DNA from: Lysobacteraceae bacterium UBA6001 | GTDB lineage: Bacteria > Pseudomonadota > Gammaproteobacteria > Xanthomonadales > Xanthomonadaceae | Reading direction: 5' to 3' | Assembly: GCA_002429615.1 (NCBI GenBank) | Contig: DJAN01000081.1 | Coordinates: 1-13,181, forward strand | Length of the DNA: 13,181 nucleotides | Shown: in pieces, positions 7,022 through 13,181 of the stretch | How positions within the stretch are numbered: the first letter of the stretch is position 1 | How the letters are laid out: each line of letters starts with the position of its first letter | Notes under the pieces: model-generated | The model's database searches: none | Seen by the model: only the letters and a program-made list of their open reading frames with translations | What the model was told of the DNA's origin: nothing | Position numbers and translations under genes: made by a program

Positions 7022-8254
7022 CTAGCGTGCGCGGCTGCCGACGAAGCCGTACCAGCCGACCACGGCGAAGCAGAAGGCGGGAATGAAGAACGCATGGGTG
7101 ATGCCGCTGGCATCGGACACCGCACCCATCACATAGGGCGCGATGGCACCGCCGACGATCGACATGATCAGCAGCGATGCACCGCGCTTGGTGCTCGCGC
7201 CCAGGTCACGCACGCCCAGCGCGAAGATGGTCGGGAACATGATCGACATGAAGAAGAACACGCCGAGCAGCGCGCCGATCGACAGATAGGTGTTGCTGCT
7301 GTAGATCGCCACCAGCACCAGCGCGACGTTGGCCACCCCGTACACCCCGAGCAGGCGGGCCGGCGCCACCACCGACATCAGCGCGGTGCCGAGGAAGCGC
7401 CCGCCGAGCAGCAGCAGCATGCCGGCCGAGAGCAGGAAGGCGGCCTGCTGCGAGCTGATCGCCCCGCCGCGGGTGACGAAGTTGAGGAAGAACGCGCCCA
7501 CACCGACCTGCGCGGCCACGTAGAAGAACTGCGCCACCACCGCGAAGACGAAATGGCGCTGGCCAAGCAGCCTGACCTTCGGCGGCGCGGCGTCGCCATC
7601 GGCCTGCTTCTCGCGGATGTCCGGCAGCGGCGTGCGCCAGAACACCAGCGCCATCGCCACCACCACCACCGCGATGACGATGTAGACCAGCCGTACCGGG
7701 TCGCTCGCATCGGCCACGGCCACCTCGCGCTCGCGGAAGAACAGCAGGCCACCAAGCAGCGGGCCGACGAACTGGCCCAGACCGTTGAACGACTGCGACA
7801 GGTTGAGCCGGCGTGCGCCGCCTTCGACCGGGCCGAGCACCGTCACATACGGGTTGGCCGCGGTTTCCAGGCAGCCCAGGCCGCTGGCGATCACGAACAG
7901 CGCGAACAGGAACATCGGGTAGCTGGCCGCGGCGGTGGCCGGCACGAACAGCAGCGCACCGGCCGCGTACAGGCACAGGCCGAGCAGGATGCCGGTCTTG
8001 TAGCCGAAGCGTTCCATCAGCGCCGCCGCCGGCAGCGCCCACAGGAAGTAGGCGCCGAAGTAGGCCGCCTGCAGCAGGCCCGACTGCGCGTGCGAGACGT
8101 GCAGCGTTTCCTGGAAGTGCTTGTTGAGCACGTCGAGCAGGCCATAGGACAGGCCCCACATGAAGAACAGGCTGGTCACCAGCACCAGGGCGACGGTGTA
8201 GGCGCCGCGCGCCCCACCCCGGCCCACGGTGGCCTGTCCGGACATCATTTCCAT
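7022..8254 (-). CDS. fucP: MFS sugar permease, probable L-fucose:H+ symporter
   Basis: This is a 410-residue inner-membrane transporter with about 12 hydrophobic segments, in the FucP branch of the major facilitator superfamily. Typical FucP-like features are FFMWGLSYGLLDVLNKHFQE (35-54), SGLLQAAYFGAYFLWALPAA, LGCLETAANPYVTVLGP and LNLSQSFNGLGQFVGPLLGG. The ATG at 8254 is chosen because GGGAGGG lies about 9 bases upstream and homologues begin shortly before the first membrane segment; the open frame to 8602 runs through the preceding dehydrogenase gene. The gap of 68 bases to that gene is the largest in the cluster and could hold a processing site, but I see no convincing promoter there. The fucose preference is inferred from the catabolic genes beside it. 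Confidence 0.9.
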   Translation of the reverse strand: MEMMSGQATVGRGGARGAYTVALVLVTSLFFMWGLSYGLLDVLNKHFQETLHVSHAQSGLLQAAYFGAYFLWALPAAALMERFGYKTGILLGLCLYAAGALLFVPATAAASYPMFLFALFVIASGLGCLETAANPYVTVLGPVEGGARRLNLSQSFNGLGQFVGPLLGGLLFFREREVAVADASDPVRLVYIVIAVVVVAMALVFWRTPLPDIREKQADGDAAPPKVRLLGQRHFVFAVVAQFFYVAAQVGVGAFFLNFVTRGGAISSQQAAFLLSAGMLLLLGGRFLGTALMSVVAPARLLGVYGVANVALVLVAIYSSNTYLSIGALLGVFFFMSIMFPTIFALGVRDLGASTKRGASLLIMSIVGGAIAPYVMGAVSDASGITHAFFIPAFCFAVVGWYGFVGSRAR

Positions 8255-8322
8255 CGTTGTTTCCCTCCCAGGAAAGCGACCGCGCGCCGGATGGCCGCGG
8301 GGTGATGCGATACCGCGCCGGC

Positions 8323-9979
<1,657 letters not shown>

Positions 9980-9989
9980 CGAAGCGTGC

Positions 9990-11279
9990 TCAGCCGCGGA
10001 ACAGATAGGTGTCCAGCGACTCGGGCTTCATCTCGATCGAGAAGCCCGGCGCCTCCGGCACCTGGTAGGCCGCGTTGCGCACCACGCACGGGTCGACGAA
10101 ATGCTCGTGCAGGTGATCCACGTACTCGGTGACGCGGCCTTCGACGCTGCCGGCCACACACAGGTAGTCGATCATCGCCAGGTGCTGCACGTATTCGCAC
10201 AGGCCGACGCCGCCGGCATGCGGGCACACCACCTTGCCGTGCTTGGCGGCCATCAGCAGCACCGCGAGGATCTCGTTCACGCCGCCCAGGCGGCAGGCGT
10301 CGATCTGCACCACGTCGATGGCGTCGCGGGCGATGAACTGCTTGAACAGGATGCGGTTCTGGCACATCTCGCCGGTGGCGACCTGGATCGGCGTGATGGC
10401 CGCGCGGATCTTGCGGTGCGCTTCGATGTCGTCCGGGCTGGTCGGTTCTTCGATGAACCACGGCTTGGCGAAGGCCAGTGCCTTGACCCAGTCGATGGCG
10501 GTGTCGGTTTCCCACACCTGGTTGGCGTCGATCATCAGCTTGCGGTCCCAGCCGATCACCTCGCGGGCGATGCCGACGCGACGGATGTCATCGTCCAGGT
10601 TCGCGCCGACCTTCAGCTTGACGTGCGTGTAGCCCTCGTCGATGGCCTCCTGGCACAGGCGGCGCAGCTTGTCGTCGCTGTAGCCCAGCCAGCCGGCCGA
10701 GGTGGTGTAGCACGGGTAACCGTTCTGGCGCAGGTAAGCCAGGCGCTCGGCCTTGCCCGGTGCCTGCGCGCGCAGCAGCGCCAGCGCTTCATCCGGGGTG
10801 ATGCAGTCGGTGAGGTAGCGGAAGTCGATGCAGCGCACGAAATCTTCCGGGCTCATGTCGGCCACCAGCTGCCACACCGGCTTGCCTTCGGCCTTGGCCC
10901 ACAGGTCCCACACCGCATTGACCACCGCGCCGGTGGCAAGGTGGATGGCACCCTTGTCCGGGCCGATCCAGCGCAGCTGGCTGTCGGAGGTGACATGGCG
11001 CCAGAACGCGCCCATGTCGGCGGCGATGTCCTGCAGCTTCAGGCCGACGATGAGATGTTCCATCGCCTTGATCGCCGCGCAGCAGATTTCGTTGCCGCGA
11101 CCGATGGTGAAGGTCAGGCCGTGGCCCTTGAGCGCAGCGTGGTCGGTATCGAGGATGACGTAGGCCGCGGAGTAGTCCGGATCCGGGTTCATCGCATCGG
11201 AGCCGTCGAGCTGCTGCGAGGTGGGGAAGCGCACGTCGAGCACGCGCATCCCGGTGATGGTCGCCTGGGCGATGCTCAT
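9990..11279 (-). CDS. fucD: L-fuconate dehydratase (enolase superfamily)
   Basis: This 429-residue enzyme dehydrates L-fuconate to 2-keto-3-deoxy-L-fuconate. It has the enolase-superfamily capping domain (about 1-140) and barrel. Catalytic residues seen are Lys221 and Lys223 (HVKLKVG), metal ligands Asp251 (IDANQVW), Glu277 (IEEPTSPDD) and Glu304 (ATGEMCQNR), and the general acid/base His354 (CPHAGGVGLCEYVQH). Each is shifted by three from the residues known in X. campestris FucD (Lys218, Lys220, Asp248, Glu274, Glu301, His351). The ATG at 11279 overlaps the stop of the FAH-family gene by four bases, which supports this start over the long open frame to 11522. This is the most specific marker for the pathway in the window. 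Confidence 0.95.
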   Translation of the reverse strand: MSIAQATITGMRVLDVRFPTSQQLDGSDAMNPDPDYSAAYVILDTDHAALKGHGLTFTIGRGNEICCAAIKAMEHLIVGLKLQDIAADMGAFWRHVTSDSQLRWIGPDKGAIHLATGAVVNAVWDLWAKAEGKPVWQLVADMSPEDFVRCIDFRYLTDCITPDEALALLRAQAPGKAERLAYLRQNGYPCYTTSAGWLGYSDDKLRRLCQEAIDEGYTHVKLKVGANLDDDIRRVGIAREVIGWDRKLMIDANQVWETDTAIDWVKALAFAKPWFIEEPTSPDDIEAHRKIRAAITPIQVATGEMCQNRILFKQFIARDAIDVVQIDACRLGGVNEILAVLLMAAKHGKVVCPHAGGVGLCEYVQHLAMIDYLCVAGSVEGRVTEYVDHLHEHFVDPCVVRNAAYQVPEAPGFSIEMKPESLDTYLFRG

Positions 11280-12118
11280 GCCTGCACCACCTGCTGGCGC
11301 TGCTCGCCGAGGCCTTCGATGCCCAGGCGCATGACCTGGCCGGCGCGCAGGTACACCTGCGGCTTCTGGCCCATGCCCACGCCCGGCGGCGTGCCGGTGG
11401 AGATGACATCGCCCGGCTGCAGGCTCATGAAGCGGCTCAGGTAGGAGATCAGGAACGCGACCTTGTAGACCATCGTCGCCGAGGAACCATCCTGGTAGCG
11501 GTGACCATCGACTTCCAGCCACATCTTCAGGTTCTGCGGATCGGGCACTTCATCCGGCGTGACCAGCCACGGGCCGGTCGGGCCGAAGGTGTCGCAGCCC
11601 TTGCCCTTGTCCCAGGTGCCGGAACGCTCGATCTGGAATTCGCGCTCGGACACATCGTTGATCACGCAGTAGCCGGCGACGTGCTTGAGCGCATCGGCTT
11701 CGTCGATGTAGCGGCCGCCCTGGCCGATGACCACGCCCAGCTCCACTTCCCAGTCGGTCTTGACCGAACCACGCGGAATTTCCACGTCGTCGTTCGGGCC
11801 CACCACGGCGCTGGTCCACTTGCCGAACACCACCGGTTCCGGCGGCACGGTGGCGCCGGTCTCGGCGGCATGGTCGGAGTAGTTCAGGCCGATGCAGATG
11901 AACTTGCCGATCTGGCCGACGCACGCGCCCAGGCGCGGGTTGCCTTCCACCTTGGGCAGGCTCGCCGGATCGAGCGCGGCCAGGCGCGCCAGCGTCGCCG
12001 GCAGCAGTGTCTCGCCCGCGATGTCCGGCACATGCGCGGACAGATCGCGCAGCTGGCCGTCCGCATCGAGCAGGCCGGGCTTTTCCTGGCCCTTCGGGCC
12101 GTAACGCAGCAGTTTCAT
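11276..12118 (-). CDS. FAH-family hydrolase, probable 2,4-diketo-3-deoxy-L-fuconate hydrolase
   Basis: This 280-residue fumarylacetoacetate-hydrolase-fold enzyme is predicted to cleave 2,4-diketo-3-deoxy-L-fuconate into pyruvate and L-lactate. Metal ligands are Glu124 and Glu126 (DWEVELGVVIG) and Asp155 (INDVSER). Other family marks are CIGLNYSDHAAE (75-86, with His83), FGPTGPWLVTPDEV (178-191) and ISTGTPPGVGMG (239-250). Proteins like this are often labelled ureidoglycolate lyase, but no ureide genes are present and the operon gives the better assignment. A clear AGGAG ribosome site precedes the ATG at 12118. The stop overlaps the start of fucD, which suggests coupled translation of the hydrolase and the dehydratase. 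Confidence 0.9.
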   Translation of the reverse strand: MKLLRYGPKGQEKPGLLDADGQLRDLSAHVPDIAGETLLPATLARLAALDPASLPKVEGNPRLGACVGQIGKFICIGLNYSDHAAETGATVPPEPVVFGKWTSAVVGPNDDVEIPRGSVKTDWEVELGVVIGQGGRYIDEADALKHVAGYCVINDVSEREFQIERSGTWDKGKGCDTFGPTGPWLVTPDEVPDPQNLKMWLEVDGHRYQDGSSATMVYKVAFLISYLSRFMSLQPGDVISTGTPPGVGMGQKPQVYLRAGQVMRLGIEGLGEQRQQVVQA

Positions 12119-12151
12119 CGCAAATCTCCTGGAAGGGGGAAGCGCGGCGGG

Positions 12152-12916
12152 TCAGTTCGACCAGCCGCCATCGATCAGTTGAGTGGTACCGGTGGTGAAC
12201 GCCGACTCATCGCTGGCCAGGTAGGTCGCCAGCAGCGCGATCTCCTCGGTGCGACCGACGCGGCCCATCGGCTGGCGTGCCACGAACGCCGCGCGCACGG
12301 TCTCCACCGGCACGCCCTGCTCGGCGGCCTGGGTGGCGATGCGCTGCTCCAGCGACGGCGACTCCACCGTACCGGGGCAGATCGCGTTGCAGCGGATGCC
12401 GTGGCCGACGTAATCGGCCGCGATCGCCTTGCTCATGCCGATCACCGCCGCCTTGGTGGTGCCGTAGACGAAGCGGTTGGGCACGCCCTTCACGCTGGAT
12501 GCCGCCGAGGACATGTTGATGATCGAACCGCCGCCCTTGGCCAGCATGCCGGGCAGCAGCGCCTTGATCAGGCGGAACATCGAGGTGACGTTGAGCTCCC
12601 AGGCGAACGCCCAATCGCGCTCGCTGCACTCGGCGATGCTGCCGGCGTGGACGAAACCGGCGCAGTTGAACAGCACATCGAAGGCCTGCGCACCGCCATG
12701 GGCATCGGCCAGGGCCTGGATCGCCGTCGCATCGGTCACATCGAGCACCTGCGTGCGCAGCCCGTCACCGGCCTCGGCCTGCAACGACGCCAGCGCCTGC
12801 GCATTGATGTCCGTCGCCAGCACCTGGGCGCCCTCGCGCGCGAACAACAGCGCCGTCGCGCGCCCAATCCCCTGCCCGGCCGCCGTCACCAGCGCCGTCT
12901 TGCCTTTCAGTCTCAT
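12152..12916 (-). CDS. Short-chain dehydrogenase, probable 2-keto-3-deoxy-L-fuconate dehydrogenase
   Basis: This 254-residue SDR is predicted to oxidise 2-keto-3-deoxy-L-fuconate at C4 to the 2,4-diketo acid. It shows TAAGQGIG (11-18), Asp36 at the end of strand two (ATDIN), pointing to NAD+, NCAG (84-87), Asn109, Ser137 (NMSS), Tyr151 and Lys155 (YGTTK), and CPGTVESPSLEQRI (180-193). Overall it strongly resembles human DHRS6/BDH2 as I remember that sequence. GGGAGGG just before the ATG at 12916 sets the start; the frame is open to 12988 but the extension crosses the promoter region. It is the first gene of the fucose cluster. That the other SDR takes fucose while this one takes the keto acid follows the X. 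campestris assignment, not a feature seen here. Confidence 0.9.
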   Translation of the reverse strand: MRLKGKTALVTAAGQGIGRATALLFAREGAQVLATDINAQALASLQAEAGDGLRTQVLDVTDATAIQALADAHGGAQAFDVLFNCAGFVHAGSIAECSERDWAFAWELNVTSMFRLIKALLPGMLAKGGGSIINMSSAASSVKGVPNRFVYGTTKAAVIGMSKAIAADYVGHGIRCNAICPGTVESPSLEQRIATQAAEQGVPVETVRAAFVARQPMGRVGRTEEIALLATYLASDESAFTTGTTQLIDGGWSN

Positions 12917-12929
12917 TGTTCCCTCCCAC

Positions 12930-12946
12930 CTGGACGGGCTGTCCAG
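12930..12946. promoter_or_regulatory. Candidate operator of the fucose operon
   Basis: A perfect 6-bp inverted repeat, CTGGAC-N5-GTCCAG, lies between the proposed -10 element and the ribosome site of the first fucose gene. A second small repeat, TGGC-N3-GCCA (12947-12957), abuts it. A dimeric regulator bound here would sit near the transcription start, a common repressor position. The GntR/FCD protein of the operon is the natural candidate. The motif does not match a known FadR-family box that I can name. Confidence 0.35.
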
Positions 12947-12958
12947 TGGCTGGGCCAA

Positions 12959-12988
12959 TTTGTACGCTGCCGGACCCGGCGCTGGCAA
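12959..12988 (-). promoter_or_regulatory. Candidate promoter of the fucose operon
   Basis: On the minus strand TTGCCA (12988-12983, five of six to TTGACA) is followed after 18 bases by TACAAA (12964-12959, four of six to TATAAT). Transcription would begin near 12951, giving a leader of about 35 bases before the ATG at 12916. The region is more AT-rich than its surroundings only at the -10. Other promoters are possible. Confidence 0.4.
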
Positions 12989-13055
12989 CCCTGCTTTGGT
13001 CGAGTGGCCTGATGCGGCATAGGGGAGCGTCCTTCATCGGGACTCCGATGACAGT

Positions 13056-13079
13056 GTCGCGGCTGAAGCCGCTCCCACA
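13056..13079 (-). repeat. Single REP-like unit
   Basis: This 24-base stretch equals the REP unit at 3407-3430 except for one base (T to C at 13075). Read on the minus strand it begins TGTGGGAGCGGC, so its head is GTGG instead of GTAG. It keeps the GCGGCT/AGCCGC hairpin. It stands alone about 140 bases upstream of the fucose operon, within non-coding sequence. Confidence 0.72.
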
Positions 13080-13181
13080 AGAAGCCAGCCGGGCAAGAAC
13101 GTGGGAGTGACCAACCCGCTCTCCCATCCGGTCGCGGCGGTCTGTCGGGTCTGCGGGGGTGGGGCCCTTTCGGGACCGTTG

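Noticed and set aside
6944..8305. 453-codon plus-strand frame opposite the permease
   Set aside because: His/Glu/Gln/Arg-rich translation mirrors the codons of membrane segments on the other strand; no domain is recognised and no ribosome site is evident.
10101..11444. 447-codon plus-strand frame opposite fucD
   Set aside because: It is a shadow of fucD, whose catalytic residues are all intact. The translation has no family resemblance.
11501..13012. 503-codon plus-strand frame across two fucose genes and their promoter
   Set aside because: It spans two real genes and the gaps around them on the other strand, and looks like GC-driven open sequence.
13101..13181. Hairpin-like pieces at the right edge (TGGGAG/CTCCCA at 13102-13126; GGGCCC/GGGACC near the end)
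   Set aside because: The stems are short or mismatched with long loops, there is no T-tract, and no adjoining gene is visible to give them meaning.

Overview
The window is high-GC, gene-dense chromosomal DNA. Protein sequences, gene neighbours and GTAG-type REP palindromes point to a gammaproteobacterium of the Xanthomonadaceae (Xanthomonas, Lysobacter, Luteimonas or a relative). The family is an inference from remembered protein similarity; no search was run.

Left half (1-5708, mostly + strand) holds housekeeping genes: the 3' part of a 5-formyltetrahydrofolate cyclo-ligase gene overlapping an EVE-domain gene, rpiA, a DUF192 lipoprotein, a SirB1-type transglutaminase-fold/TPR protein, a rubredoxin gene on the minus strand, and thiE and hemL. 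The 287-base gap between rpiA and the DUF192 gene holds a large nested palindrome. The gap between the SirB1-type gene and rubredoxin holds a perfect REP pair.

Middle (5731-6183, minus): an azurin with all its copper ligands. It converges on hemL, and a long hairpin spans its stop codon.

Right half (6261-12916, minus) is a compact seven-gene cluster for oxidative L-fucose catabolism. In transcription order it encodes: 2-keto-3-deoxy-L-fuconate dehydrogenase (SDR), 2,4-diketo-3-deoxy-L-fuconate hydrolase (FAH family), L-fuconate dehydratase (enolase superfamily), L-fuconolactonase (amidohydrolase), L-fucose dehydrogenase (SDR), an MFS fucose permease and a GntR/FCD regulator. Together they import L-fucose, oxidise it to the lactone, open and dehydrate it, oxidise it again and cleave it, giving pyruvate and L-lactate without a kinase or aldolase. 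The chemistry matches the pathway described in Xanthomonas campestris. A plausible promoter and an adjacent inverted repeat lie just before the first gene.

Positions 12989-13181 hold one REP-like unit (13056-13079) and otherwise nothing I can support. I found no tRNA, rRNA, CRISPR array, transposase, prophage or toxin-antitoxin gene, and no undescribed multi-gene system. The least explained items are the nested palindrome at 1679-1861, the candidate fucose operator, and the hairpin over the azurin stop codon.
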